This document shows positions 21,881 to 32,939 of a stretch of DNA of 64,000 nt, one piece after another (the first letter of the stretch is position 1; the number at the start of each line of letters is the position of its first letter). A program made the translations under genes and the position numbers. Below the pieces are notes generated by a model, which searched no databases, had not been told where the DNA came from, and worked only from the letters and a program-made list of their open reading frames with translations. This stretch comes from Undaria pinnatifida (lineage: Eukaryota; Sar; Phaeophyceae; Laminariales; Alariaceae), in the NCBI GenBank assembly GCA_012845835.1, contig JABAKD010000001.1, positions 14,571,382 through 14,635,381 on the forward strand, given 5' to 3'.

Positions 21881-22426
21881 TTGACAGGCGCTCGATCGGT
21901 TTGCGGAGAGGAGCTGACGTCCAAGGTGGCACGGACTGCGCTAGATCGGGCTCGCCGAGAAGTGCAGAAGTTAGAGGCAAGACAGCGATGGCGTTGTAGG
22001 GGCGTTCGGCAAAGCTCGTTGGTTCTCCTCTTGGTGTGGAGCACAGGGCGTGGTTGGGATGATTGGCAGGAGTCAACAGCTCTCCACCTAGTCATCGCGG
22101 ACGAGTCGTGGGTGACGATAATCAAGGAGGTTCCCTTGTTGGGTCCCGCTGTCGTGGCTGCTGGAGGGGACAGGGCCTTTTCTTCGATGAGCCGCCTTTG
22201 GACCCTACAAGAAAAGCTTGCAGCAATGGCGAATGGAAACACAAGGACACGAGACTGCGAAAAGACCAGTCCTAAGTCTGTCCAACGCCACGTGCGAAGA
22301 CGTTGCTCAGGATTCCACGTATTGCCTTCTAGGTTTGCCAAACATCAGGTCCCACCGCTATCACTTATGGTCGCTACGTGCTTGGTTAGAACAGCTTTGG
22401 TGTGTCATCGCTTCGATGAAAGTTAA
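21881..22426 (+). CDS. Ambiguous 180-codon open frame
   Basis: The longest open frame outside the satellites in this half. It begins at a TTG; the first in-frame ATG is at about 22188. Contains a basic helical part (ARREVQKLEARQRWRCRG), a hydrophobic part (IIKEVPLLGPAVVAAGG) and LWTLQEKLAAMANG. The opposite strand (21847-22341) is open over almost the same span, so strand is uncertain. I cannot name a family. Confidence 0.3.
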   Translation: MTGARSVCGEELTSKVARTALDRARREVQKLEARQRWRCRGVRQSSLVLLLVWSTGRGWDDWQESTALHLVIADESWVTIIKEVPLLGPAVVAAGGDRAFSSMSRLWTLQEKLAAMANGNTRTRDCEKTSPKSVQRHVRRRCSGFHVLPSRFAKHQVPPLSLMVATCLVRTALVCHRFDES

Positions 22427-22688
22427 GAAATGATGGACTCGGCGTTTGCCTCGTCCAGAGCCCCTATTCCCTACACACATTCGTCTTCCAAGTATTACGC
22501 CACCTTTTCCCGTTTTCCGAATCATACCGGAGTATGCCTTTACAGATGTTTCAGGAACATATCATGATGCCAAACCAATATCAACGTGCTATGATCATGT
22601 GGGGTGTGCGAAGCTGTGATGAAATTATGTTCGCATTCGGGATATGAGCATCGGCGGCTTAATTCGAAGGTATGTTTTATCGAGTTAT

Positions 22689-23160
22689 TCACGCTGTAAT
22701 AAGATCCGGTCTGCTGCCCACATTTTTACGGCGCTGAACACTCATGCCACCGAGGGAGCTCTTGATGTTTATGGCTTGTGCTTGCTTGGCACGGCGATTA
22801 CCTGCAGTACGTACTCTTCTTGAACTAAAAATAGGACGTCCTGCTGAGGAACAACTACGTTCGTAGCGAATATAAACTATGTCATTCTCTACGAGCAGAC
22901 GTGCTAAAGACTCAACATGATAACATCCTAAAAAGACTAATTCCGCGTAGACAACAACACCAACACCTAGCGTTCCGTTGTTCGTGTAGGCACAGCATTG
23001 GCATGTTAAGTAAGCGCGATACGAGGCATGCATGCTTCTCCGCATAGGGTTTTCCACACACAACGGAAGGATCCCTTCGTCGGGGACACTCGTCCTTGAC
23101 CTCCATTGGTATCGTAGGACAGGGAGCCTTCCGACAGTTCGTTCTATGTCCACGCATCGA
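22689..23160 (-). pseudogene. Decayed repeat-borne ORF, copy 2
   Basis: The segment at 23030-23160 is homologous to 12125-12260 (plus). The shared frame reads CPRRRDPSVVCGKPYAEKHA. Another minus frame is open for 189 codons (22689-23258). The overlap of frames fits a decayed element rather than an intact gene. Confidence 0.4.
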
Positions 23161-23639
23161 ACTTTCCGCGTATTTCGGGCCCTGTTAGTCTCCACGCATC
23201 TACATAGTACATCCTGGCAGAACACCATCATGATACAGCTCGAGGAGCGCTGGTACAAACGGATGGTGGGATCGGTGCTACTTAAGCACCGTCGAACCCA
23301 GCTTCTTGTTGCCCTGGTTACTCGCCATGTCTTCCTCTCTTACAAATCCGGCCCGTTATAGGATAGCGCCTATAGATTTGATTATGTGTATGCGTTGAAG
23401 CTCGTTGGTTTCGGTTGCGCGGGGTGTAAATACTGGTAGTTGTGAAACACTACGAGACATTAACAAGCTCAGCTCTTGGTTGGATACCGACCTCGGTGAT
23501 TTCGCTTGCCTTTGGATTGCGACGTCTAGATCTACCGTATCGGTTCTACTGCATTGGCACAGGACGAACGTTGGCGCCAGTATTATAGAGTGAATTAGTC
23601 ATGGAAGTGAACCAAAATTAAGAGTTGCAAAGAGACCAA

Positions 23640-23930
23640 ACCATCATGCTTTCGGGAAATCTGGCCCGACTCTGTTGAACCACAGCTGCCGCAGTACCAC
23701 CGGCGCACACGTCGAGACACGTACTACAGTAGTGGTCCCTCTATAGTGCCGGTATGTGTTAGCCGTAAACGCCGGCAGTGTAGCAGTCGGCCCTACTCCC
23801 CATACTGACCATACAAGTTGTTCCCATCTGTGCCAAAAGATTTCACAGGCACTACATCGGGTAACAAGCACTAATCAACCGGCTTTATAGAGGGATCTGT
23901 GCAGTACCGGCCCTTTGATCCGTTCTCGCA
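23640..23930 (-). repeat. Dispersed repeat RepX, copy 1
   Basis: Shares blocks with 50640-50790: GTGCCAAAAGATTTCACAGG versus GTGCCAAGCAGTTTCACAGG, then ATCAACCGGC and TAGAGGGA, and a TACTGGCC-like start. Related fragments lie at 42540-42610 and 42910-43000. Confidence 0.55.
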
Positions 23931-24349
23931 TACTGTTAGCTATATCCAAGAGAGGCTATCCATCGATGACGCTGTAAGTGAACAACAAAGAGGGCAACCG
24001 TTTAGCCCTGGAACCGCGCGAGGTACTTCTATCGCATCTACCTCTTAACTTATGTGCCGCTCAGCTGTCAATCGGCGTAGCTGCCGCGTCAACGTTACCT
24101 CAACCACTACTCCATCACAACTACAGCTCGAGGAGCACCGGTACCCGAACGTATTGTGATATGGCCGGTACCTAAGCACGCGCACGCTTAGCACGTTAAT
24201 TTGCCCTTCCTCCTCGACGCACTTCCGCCTCTCAGTAAATCCGATCCATTTCAACACTATTCCGCCCCCAGCTGGCTTCTCTAGATAAAAGAAGCGAGCA
24301 ATAAAACACAATCCTACCTGTCTTCTCGGCGCCCATATGAGGGGTGAAT

Positions 24350-24451
24350 ATTGGCGTCCACAACGATTTCATTTCCTCCCGCAGGACTCAGAGTCCCGTG
24401 GGACTTGGCGTCCACAACGTTTTTCATTTTCTGCCACGGGACTTCAAACGC
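24350..24451 (+). repeat. Short tandem duplication, about 63 bp
   Basis: TTGGCGTCCACAACG followed by TTTCATTT and a GGACT end occurs twice, at about 24350 and 24413. Two diverged copies of a promoter-proximal or coding repeat; function unknown. Confidence 0.6.
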
Positions 24452-25794
24452 CTCCGCTGTACTCGGAACGTTCCCGGGGAACCGGGAGCGTGAAATGGCG
24501 GGAGAATATCCACAGTTTAAAGGAGCCCTCCGACGATAATGAAAATGCCAACGTGTCTGCCAAGCACCGCCTCAATTTTCCCTCGACAACGGCCAACACT
24601 AGAAGAAGCCGATAACTTTTGACAAGCCACGTCACCAAATCCACGATTCAATACCAAGCGGACCTAACCGTCGTAACATTTTTCTATCACAGAAAAGCCA
24701 CCTGTCGGTGGTGATGCAAGTGAGGGGGGGGCTCTCTCGAAACACAAATGCGTAACGCCAACCGTTGCGAGCCCGTTCGCCTTCAAACCAGCAACAACAT
24801 AAACCTACGCTCAACTGCACTAACCGACAAACTGATCCACGACACACGGACACTTAGACGCACCACAAAATACACGGAAATGTGAACATACACTTCATTT
24901 TCGCGTCCGTGCGACGTTTCTCGGTGATGCCGGCGGTAAAGGTCTAGGAAAGAACCGAGATTCTTCGGCGCAAAACCGAAATACCACTCTATGCCCCCCC
25001 GCTCCCTCCCGCCTTCCACACCACAAGCACAGCAAGGCCAACAAAACAAATATAAACTCCCTTACGAAGGAAATGGATTTCCACATCTCACAAGCCTTCG
25101 AAGACAAAAGCAGAAACAAAGTGTGAAACCCTTGACCCATAAATTAGAGCGCCTCCCCCACCTCTCCCCCCACATTCATCAGGCGACCAAGGCAACATAG
25201 ACAACAAAAGCATGAGATTGCGTTTCCGCGCCCAATGCTAGAGCACCAAAAATATGCATTGGTAGCACACACTAAAGCAGCTCCGCGTCCCTTGCTTTTC
25301 ACGCACGTACAGACATACATCTAGGCAATCGTAAGGATGCCAAGTGGACTCTCACCAACTGAACCTGCGGAAAATCTGCAAGAGAAATGACAACGAAAGA
25401 AATAGAAAAACGCACCAACATGAAATACGAGCACGGCTCGCTGTCACCCACACGGAAACGAGCACAGCTCGATGCCTCCCGGAAATTGAAACCATGCTCG
25501 CTCGCTGTAGACCCACCTCCGGCCCGGAGGTTGCAAGCCTTGAGTCCCCTGGAAGCCGCGAAAATAAGTGCTCCGCCGTCCAAAGCACCAACGTGGAAGT
25601 ACTTGCCCATCACCTGCCTACCCTAAGGCAGCTCTGCTGTAAAATCACATACCACGTACCACACACGATATGTTGCGAGTCGAAGAGAAAGCTCGCGACA
25701 TTGTTCCTACCCGAGAATAATTCGCGCCATCATCCCACCCGTGACAGCTTGCACCATTTTCTCACGGATAACTCGAAACATTATCCAACCCAAT

Positions 25795-26165
25795 AATAAT
25801 TTCGCCCCATTTTCCCATCCACGAACCCCTCCTGCTTGGAGCAATTTCGTGCTTGGTACGCTGTACCCTGCCCACGATGCCGGAAACCCCCCTCGGGTGT
25901 CCAAAAGGAAGAACGAGATCCCGATAGCCGTCCATACCCTGACCCTTAAAGTCCCTCTGTTGAATATTGCACAACAAGCTCCATGAGTGGCATATTTCAA
26001 GTCGTCGAGAATCTCGCGCCATCATCCCATCCAAGAACCCCCCCTGCTTGGAGGAAGTCCGTGTATGGTGCCCCCCACGTTGTACCCCGTCCACGCTGCG
26101 GGAGATCCCCCGCGGGTGTCGAACTGGGAGAAGGATGTGCCGCTATCGTAGCCGTCTATGTCCGC
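25795..26165 (-). repeat. Two-copy tandem duplication, about 210 bp
   Basis: The blocks CCATCCACGAACCCC...CTGCTTGGAG and CCCCTCGGGTGTCC recur as CCATCCAAGAACCCC and CCCGCGGGTGTCGA about 210 bases on. On the minus strand both copies encode a related peptide: DTRGGSPAAWTGYNVG in one and DTRGGFPASWAGYSVP in the other. Confidence 0.65.
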
Positions 26166-26267
26166 TACGGCTGCAAGGAGGTCGTCTTCGGTCCTGGCAG
26201 GCGCAGCCGCGTACCTGAAGTGGAAATCGTATTGTTGCCGTGGTTGCATGGAAACGATGAGACACAC
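26022..26267 (-). CDS. Hypothetical exon with a duplicated DTRGG segment
   Basis: 81 codons with MQPRQQYDFHFRYAAAPART, then DDLLAAVADIDGYDSGTSFS and QFDTRGGSPAAWTGYNVGG. The second half is repeated in the downstream minus-strand copy (25707-26000), where the equivalent is SFFLLDTRGGFPASWAGYSV. Conservation of the peptide between copies suggests the DNA once coded for protein. No domain known to me; start and splice sites unresolved. Confidence 0.35.
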   Translation of the reverse strand: MCLIVSMQPRQQYDFHFRYAAAPARTEDDLLAAVADIDGYDSGTSFSQFDTRGGSPAAWTGYNVGGTIHGLPPSRGGSWMG

Positions 26268-26601
26268 GAGGGCACACGGGGTTAGGGTTGTCCACGGTTG
26301 TTTTAGGTTATTTTGAATAGCGAAGCGAGTATATAATTAGTGATTCGAGCCTAAGCAATCAGGATTCATGTCCACCCTCGCGTGATCGATTTGCCACGTC
26401 GTCGCATGTCCCGCCCGACGACAGATTACAGTAGTTCATAAAATAGTTATTCATTAAAAAAGAGCATCTGTGACTGCTGAGACATTAGCACCAGCGCAGC
26501 AGCACAGCAGTATATACCAGAAGGGTTGGGTAGAGGATAGGTTGAAGTGGGGCTGGGCTTGGGGTCGGGGTCGCGTTGGGTTTGGTTTGGTTCGGTTCGG
26601 C

Positions 26602-26633
26602 TGGGTTGGGTTGGGTTGGGTTGGGTTGGGTTT
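26602..26633 (+). repeat. (GGGTT)n microsatellite
   Basis: About six units of GGGTT, flanked by degenerate GGGTCG and GGTTCGG units from 26547. Confidence 0.9.
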
Positions 26634-26639
26634 TGTTTG

Positions 26640-27314
26640 ACGACAGTCACAAATATTCGCCAGCGTCAGTTCCTAGCGAGAGCCACAGTATCCTATTTCG
26701 CTGTTCGTATGAAGTCCTCTCGGTGTCTGGTGTTAATCGAACAACGTAAGTATAAGATATGTACGTACGCTAATAAATTATCTCAATTTAGTTATTGTCC
26801 TAGATGTACGATTTCCTGCGGAAGGTTCTGACGCATGCCACGGTAGTGGGTGTGCCTAACGCTGCGGAGGCTCCTACAACACAGGAGCTATCTGCCTCGC
26901 CAAAAAAAAAACTGTTTCGAGAAAAAACGCACTCGCAACCCGACGAACGATCCCATGACCTGGGTACACCACGACACCGTAAACCACAAATGGTATTCCG
27001 ACACTAACGAAAATTTAGGGTAGTTTGTTAGTTAACCCCTTTCCACCTCCTCAAATCATCCTAGTGTAGTCTAATTCCAAGTGTTTTGTCCCCATGTCGG
27101 GTGTACGGCGCTAAAAGGGTTACCGAGGGAGGGAGACCCGTCCGGCCGAAACAGCCCGCACAAAACGCGCTACACCCCACCGTAGCACACACCCTGACAG
27201 ATGGCTAAATCATTTTCCCACACACTAATTCCAAAATCGTCTTGCCCTAAACACGTGGGTACAATTTCAAAGAGCTAACCGGGCTACCCCCATCTCACCC
27301 ATCCCTAAGCCTAC
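26640..27314. other. No gene recognised
   Basis: Possible intron or 3' region of the minus-strand gene at 27321-30113. No exon could be supported here. Confidence 0.35.
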
Positions 27315-27320
27315 CCTTAC

Positions 27321-27790
27321 CTGTGGCTAAATTGCGAACCGCTTCCAGGCTCCGCTGTAGCCCCCCCGCCTGAGTGACCACCTATTCCTTCGGAGGGCAT
27401 TTGACATGGCCAGCCGGGTAGCCCAGAGCCAAGCAGGGGGTTAGCGTCAAAAGCTGGGGACACAGGCGCGTGCTGCTCAGCACCGGGATAGGGGGCCCCC
27501 GTGGCTTGATTGGGCGCCACGTACTGGTAGCCCACCCCCTGGGGGGTGCCCCGGTTAGCGTACACGTTTCCCATAACATCAGCTCCCCCCAATGCCGCCG
27601 TTGCCGCCGTTGATGATGGAGGCATAGTAAAATAGGGGGGGGGCTCCGCAATTGCGGGCACGTGCGTATCGTCTAGAAGGCAAGCGCTGTCATCATCGTT
27701 GCCGTCGTCCTGGGTAGCGGCATCCGTGCTCTCGTTGGCACTGGTACTCCCATAAGGCTTTCGGTGACGGCGATCACCCAGCGGGATGCG
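27321..27790 (-). CDS. Pro/Gly/Ala-rich exon ending at a consensus donor
   Basis: Open on the minus strand through at least 27790. It reads RRHRKPYGSTSANESTDAAT, an acidic stretch (QDDGNDDDSACLLDDTHVP), then a Pro/Gly/Ala/Tyr-rich part (NRGTPQGVGYQYVAPNQATG, later GAEQHAPVSPAFDANP). It ends at CACAG|GTAAGG (27321/27320), a near-perfect 5' splice site, two codons or so before a stop in the same frame. The composition resembles transactivation regions of transcription factors. It lies on the same strand and 1.8 kb downstream of the MYB exon, so it could belong to that gene; this is inference. Degenerate copies of its KPYGS-SANE segment lie in the array at 28200-28890. Confidence 0.5.
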
Positions 27791-28199
27791 GGGAATTGAA
27801 CGAAGAGAGGGAGCAGGGGGGGGGAGGGGGGGTGAGGCGTACTCATTTGTTGCTTGCCTTAGTCATTTGACCATTGACCACGCATCCCTTTCGAGACGGA
27901 GCACCGTTCCTACTCCTAATAGAAACACTTCCAACATTTCGGCGCTCATCAAGCTTCTTCCATATACTACGTAAAAACTGTTTGCTTATCCTATCCCCGT
28001 CCCGTTTCGCCGTCTGCGGCCACCATCTACCTCCTAGGATAGCGGTCGTTTTCTCGCTACTCTCTAGTCTTACCAAACTCCTCCATGTCACATACGTCTC
28101 ATTTCCTCATCACCTCCTCTAACGCATCCTGTTCCTCCTTGTATATTTCACATGCTCCTACTACGTGAGTTCTACTCTCGAATGTTGTGCCACACGAGC

Positions 28200-28890
28200 A
28201 CATATTTGTAAAGGGCGCGGGGGGGGGGGGGGGGTATCAAGAATGAGGTTATGTATTATCGTATCATGCGAAGTACGTAGTGCAAGACAGACAGTGCTGT
28301 TATCCTGGGTAGTAGTGTCCCCCTTCTCGTTGGCGCTGGAACTCCCATAAGGCTTTACGCAACTATTTCTACCGGGAGTTGAACGCAGAGCGGGTGGGGG
28401 GGGGGGGGGGGCTATCGAGAGCCCGTGAAAGTTACATTTTTCCATTGGGAAAATATAGATGAAAAAATGTGCGGTCGTCCTGAGTAGACATGTCCGCACT
28501 TTCCATGGCCTTGATACTCCGTTAAAAGATTTCTGTGATAGCGATCACCCAATGGAATTCGGGAAGTTGAATGAGAGCGGGATGGGGGGGGGTGTACACA
28601 TTATCCTGCATGGACGTAGAATATCTACCAGAAACCCTCGCAGCCCTATGCACAAAGCTTTGACGGAGTACGTCGGGTTGTCGCCGACCAAGGGAGCGGG
28701 GGGGGGGGGGAATGACCATAGTCGTAGGACTATAGACTCTCGCATCTCTATCGTGCCGGGACGGAGCACGTCGAGTTTTCGCCACGGGGGGGGGGTAATC
28801 AAGATTCCGGGCGAGTCGTATAGATTGTGCAGGGGAAATCGAATGAGGAGGGGAATATACAGTGCTAGTGAACGGGTCGCCCGGAGAAAC
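28200..28890. repeat. Diverged tandem array with poly-G tracts
   Basis: Five units of 90-190 bases, each beginning with a G-run near 28220, 28396, 28585, 28700 and 28786. The minus strand of the unit near 28300-28370 encodes KPYGSSSANEKGDTTTQDN, a clear relative of KPYGSTSANESTDAATQDD in the exon at 27321-27790. So the array grew from part of that exon. The plus ORF at 28459-29013 is incidental. Confidence 0.7.
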
Positions 28891-29139
28891 CGCCCCGGGG
28901 CTCAATGTTCAGCAAAAAAGAGCACAGTCTGGGGGGCCGGTAGTCGTGACGTGCCCAGGGATATGGAGCACGCACATAAGGAGGTGATCAAAACTTCGTC
29001 AACTGGAGCTTGAATCGATCCAGCATCCGCAGAGAACCATGAGGCAAAAAAAACACCTAAGCAGTCTCATTTCGCGGACCACAAAACTCGGGGAGTTTCA
29101 CGAGTCAGGAGGTGATCAAAACTTTGAGGGTCGATCAGG

Positions 29140-29250
29140 CGGTATTTGAAAATCCACGGGTCGAGACGCGCCGGGTCGATTCGGGAGGCGTTCAAGACGC
29201 ACAGGTCGGGCCGGGTCACCTTGACCCGACCCTGCCCTCGAGGGATGACC
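29140..29250. repeat. Degenerate GGGTCG/CCCGA-type low-complexity patch
   Basis: Scattered GGGTCGA, CGGGTCA and CCCGACC words similar to the array at 18640-19022. Confidence 0.5.
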
Positions 29251-29424
29251 CATCCCCCCGAAAGCCCTGATAAAAATCAACTTCGCCAAATAGAAACTCG
29301 AGAAGTCCACAGGCCACCTCGGTCCAAGGAGAAAAGAAAAGGTTCTCAGATGCCCAACAGGACGCGAAGCGGTAACGCACCTGGCGGCCACACCAAACAT
29401 GCCAGATAAACCCGCGTACACGGA

Positions 29425-29515
29425 AAATCGATGTACTGGATGTCGATGGAGAGGAGCAACGGTTTAACGTGGTGAACACACAAACATACGCACCCTGTGC
29501 TGGGTGTCGATGGGC
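29425..29515 (-). repeat. RepQ, two partial copies
   Basis: CTGGATGTCGATGG with AACGGTTTAACGTGGTGAAC, then CTGTGCTGGGTGTCGATGG. This is the reverse of the RepQ unit best seen at 56950-57080. Confidence 0.6.
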
Positions 29516-29561
29516 AAAGAGAACGGTATTACGTAAAAAATACACAATCGCCCACACACAC

Positions 29562-29745
29562 CTCTTCAGGAAAAGATAGCCCCCTGTCGACCTTCTGGAA
29601 GTACTTTTGGGCGTGTGTTCGTATTTGGGTTTCGCTGCGGGACGTCACGTAGAGCTCGTGGATCGCGTCCCAGTTCCTCCCGAACTGCTGAATTCCCTTG
29701 AGGAAGTTTTCGTGCTCCTCCTGGGTCCACCGTCCCGTGTTTCGC
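29562..29745 (-). CDS. MYB-repeat exon, SHAQKYF (THAQKYF) class transcription factor
   Basis: Encodes one complete MYB repeat: RNTGRWTQEEHENFLKGIQQ, then FGRNWDAIHELYVTSRSETQ and IRTHAQKYFQKVDRG. The spaced Trp residues (W of GRWT and W of NWDAI, with Tyr at the third position) and (T)HAQKYF at the end of the third helix define the one-repeat SHAQKYF class, which binds DNA in the nucleus and is known in plants and stramenopiles. Borders fit an acceptor (GGTGCAG just above 29745) and a donor (GAAGAG|GTGTGT at 29562/29561), giving 61 codons plus one base. Upstream partner: possibly 30046-30113. Downstream partner: possibly 27321-27790. The sequence is intact, with no stops, which stands out in this decayed window. 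Target genes cannot be told. Confidence 0.82.
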
Positions 29746-30045
29746 CTGCACCAGGCCGCAGCCGCCGGATGAAAACAAATGCGACGGAGACAAAATATGC
29801 GATACATGTGTGAATGTACGTCACACGCTAAATATGAACTTTCAGGCAAAGCGATGCCCAACACCATCAATTCCGCCAATGAGGGGTAGAACAGCCAACG
29901 CCAAAAACAAAAGAGGGGCCGCAAACGTTTTCTCTCCCGCGAAAAAGACACGCGCAACAATTTCCGCTTCGCCTGCTGCGCCAAAAAATAGCAATGCCGA
30001 TCCAAACGTGGCGTCAGCGCTCAAACCCAATAGCTGACTAATTAC

Positions 30046-30113
30046 CTGGCCTGGCGGGCACATGCCAAATGCCGCAGCAACGTACTGCATCGCACGGAAA
30101 CTACAAAATACAT
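30046..30113 (-). CDS. Candidate first exon of the MYB gene
   Basis: An ATG at 30113 opens MYFVVSVRCSTLLRHLACAR and ends QA plus two bases at GGCCAG|GTAATT (30046/30045). The two left-over bases fit the one-base phase of the MYB exon exactly, restoring ...QARRNTGRW. The implied intron is 300 bases (29746-30045). The phase match supports it, but the peptide has no family signal. An overlapping hydrophobic minus frame (29842-30159) would then be intronic. Confidence 0.3.
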
Positions 30114-30599
30114 GAAATCGCAGGCAAACAGCGAAATTCTTGAGATCGCAGGAAAACAACGAGCTGAGTGTGCTATCAATGTAATACGATCAAAACTTGT
30201 TGATCACAGCTCCTGGAGCGAGGCAAGACATCAAGGGAGGCGAGAGGGCATCTACGTGCGCACACTCATTGTTTGGCGGCAGCAGCAGCAGCAACAGCGT
30301 ACGGTCGTAGCGGGGGGAAAACAACAACCCACATGCGATATCAATAAATTACGGTGTGCTCATTTGTCATTTTTTTGTGGCTAATACCCACCCACCACAT
30401 TTTGAGATGGCGATCATGACTGCTGTTATACTATTATACAAAAATTACTACCTGTTGTTGAAATTATTTTTTACAACCATTTTGGACATGTCAACGGAAA
30501 TGCGAAGATAGCGGGAGAGGGTTAAGAGAACAAGGGTTACAGATATTAAACTATTAATAATAGTTAGCAGACCGGAAATACAGATCCAGCCACTCAGGA

Positions 30600-30995
30600 A
30601 TGACCACCTATACCCCATCCTATGGTTGCTGACGTTGCCCTGTGGTGGATGATAGAGGGGAACCGATCAATCAATCACAAGGATTAGAAACTACAGCTAT
30701 TCAACATTGCTGCTGCTGTTGTTCTGTGTTTTATAATACAGCGGGATTCTAACAATCATTTAGATTATTGATTTATTCGGGGAAAAATAGTTTGACGCAT
30801 TTTCACCGGAATTCAACCCTTCTTTAGCTGTTGTCCCATGGTGAAAAATAAAGGGAATCAATCAATCAAATTATAGTTATGCTGGAGAAGGACCGATGGA
30901 AATTCGCCGGAATTCGATCCTATTGGGCAGCTGTCCTATCACGAATAATAGAGGGGAATTCATCAATTCACTATTTGTTTTCCTGGAGAAGGACT
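30600..30995 (+). repeat. Three diverged tandem units, about 100-180 bp apart
   Basis: Each has a GCTG(T)TGTCC-like core, an ATAGAGGGGAA or AAAGGGAATC word with ATCAATCA, and ends GGAGAAGGA. The clearest pair is 30798-30888 and 30900-30990. Confidence 0.65.
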
Positions 30996-31017
30996 GGAGA
31001 AGGACTAGTCTAATGAG

Positions 31018-31140
31018 TTCAGTTACCACATATTCGAGACAATGGTCGGGGCATGCTGTGCACGAGAACAATGGAAATTCTCTCTAAATTGGTTGATTGG
31101 GTTTCATTCGGTTAGAGTCGGGGTTAGGGTAGGGCTACGA
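31018..31140 (+). mobile_element. Relative of the 42123-42280 MITE
   Basis: Starts TTACCACATATTCGAGACAA, very close to the left end of the MITE at 42123 (TTACCACGTATTCGAGAAAA). Further on it has GGTTGATTGGGTTT and GGGGTTAGGGTAGGG, the inverted counterpart of the telomere-like core of that MITE. The second terminal repeat is missing. Confidence 0.5.
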
Positions 31141-31289
31141 GCAGAGGCAAACATAATGTTGTCGGAATTTAAACCCTCTGGGGCCGGAAAACGCGACCAA
31201 ACCGTTCCAGATGTTGAGGCGTATTAACCGTTTGGAATGGGCGTGAAACAGCCTGAGCAGTAGTGTGCTGCGCGCATCTCGTACATGTG

Positions 31290-31405
31290 TGCGTGTGTGT
31301 TCTTCACATCAAACTGTTATATCCACCTCCAGACATTCAGCACACCCAGTGTCCGTGCCGATACCTCAGCCTGGAGAGACAAGCTCTGTGGTCATTAACT
31401 AACGC
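31290..31405 (+). repeat. RepQ copy
   Basis: CAGCACACCCAGTGTCCGTG, followed by GAGACAAGCTCTGTGGTC and ACACAGATA, the shared core of RepQ. Confidence 0.75.
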
Positions 31406-32870
31406 GACACAGATATACATCGCATACGCAGTAATCGGAGTTGGCCATGCATGAGTAGCATTATGCTGCGGGCGTGTCGTACATACTTTTCCTTCGATTG
31501 CAGTTCGGAAAGTAAGCTATCCCACATTCAAGTATACCAGCCAGACAACAAGAAAGCATGTGATGCTGAGCCTCCAGCCACGACGGCATGTCGCTCCGGA
31601 ATATCAAGAAAAAATCATGACGTCCGCGCCATCGCATAGCCGTAAAAGCACCCTGCAGGGCAAATGCTAGCTATACCACTCGCTCGTTGCATAGCCAAAT
31701 CCCTCCACTGTAAGAACACCTGCGATGTACATATCTGTCTCATAGGTTGGGACCACAGAGCTTGTACCTCTCCAGGATGAAGAATCGCGCACGGGCACCG
31801 CATGAGCTGGATGTCGGCAGGTAGAAAGAACGGTTTATAGTGAAAAACAGAAGATTTGTTGTAAAGAGATAGATTTCATAGAAAGGAGCCATTGTCAATA
31901 CATGTACATCATCATCATTGGACGCGTGCCACGTAGAATTCACGCATATGAGCCAATGTAGGAGAGTCGACAGTCATCATACGGTAAGGAGTGTACTCGG
32001 ACCAGTTCATGGTGAGTTTTTCACACCTTGATTGTGGATTTTCTAGACACTCTAGCGACCCGGCACGCTTGGAGCATGCGAGCGTGGACGCTTGGCGGGA
32101 AATTTCATAGTACGCGAGACGGGCACAACGTTTACAGTAACCCTTTCGGGACCCTAAAAACTAAGAACGCCCTCAAAACAATCAACATGTACTGCCACAT
32201 CAACCGTCTGCTACTGTAGTATCATGGTGCGTGCGACTCGTGCACAATCCCTCGGATTGTAGTGCAGGACGAAAACGTTAATCACACACTAAGCCAGCAG
32301 GCTGCTGTGCTTCGTGTGATTTATGCTGTAATCGTCTGTGTGTTTCGTAAAAAAAAACAGTATGAAATCCCAAAAGAGTTACTGGGGGCGGCAATCGTCG
32401 TTGGCAGGGGTGCGTGCCGGTGCGCAAAGGGAGGGAAGAAGGAACTCGCTGGGGTCGTTGGTCGTCCCCGGACTACTGCGCGGCTGCCTGACGGGACGCC
32501 CGAAAGGCTTATCCAAAACGTCTCCCCAAATCCGCCAATTCATTAACAAATTCCTTGACCCGCCATATATTAGTGTATGCCATGTCATGGGATTACAGTA
32601 TCACGCATCACACACCGATGTGTACGTCCTAGCACAGCAGGCGTTACTTCATGATTATTGCGCCGCGCATTAGAAACATTTCCACAATTTGACAGCACTG
32701 CTGCCACACCTGTACCATGGTAGCGGTGTATTTTCGGGCGAATCGATACCCCAAGGCAATCAATGGCAGCAGTGAAGGGCATAGCAGCCGCATATTGTTG
32801 ATTCCGGGGGCAACTCGTTTGTTCCATTCCGTGATGCCACAGACACGACTCCTGCCTACGGCCAACGGGT
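31406..32870. other. No gene recognised
   Basis: ORFs of 60-124 codons without domains; for example 32585-32959 (minus) has none. No clear repeat except a TACCATGG-rich patch. Confidence 0.35.
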
Positions 32871-32939
32871 GTGTACATCATACAACAAGGCGGGACAATG
32901 TGGTTGTGGCTTCCGAAATATCTTGTTTGAGACTCTTGC

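Noticed and set aside
22063-22433. Further overlapping ORFs around 22 kb as separate genes
   Set aside because: Three frames and both strands are open in the same GC-rich stretch; at most one can be coding, and none has a known domain.
28459-29013. 184-codon plus-strand ORF
   Set aside because: Lies in the poly-G tandem array on the strand opposite to the exon homology.
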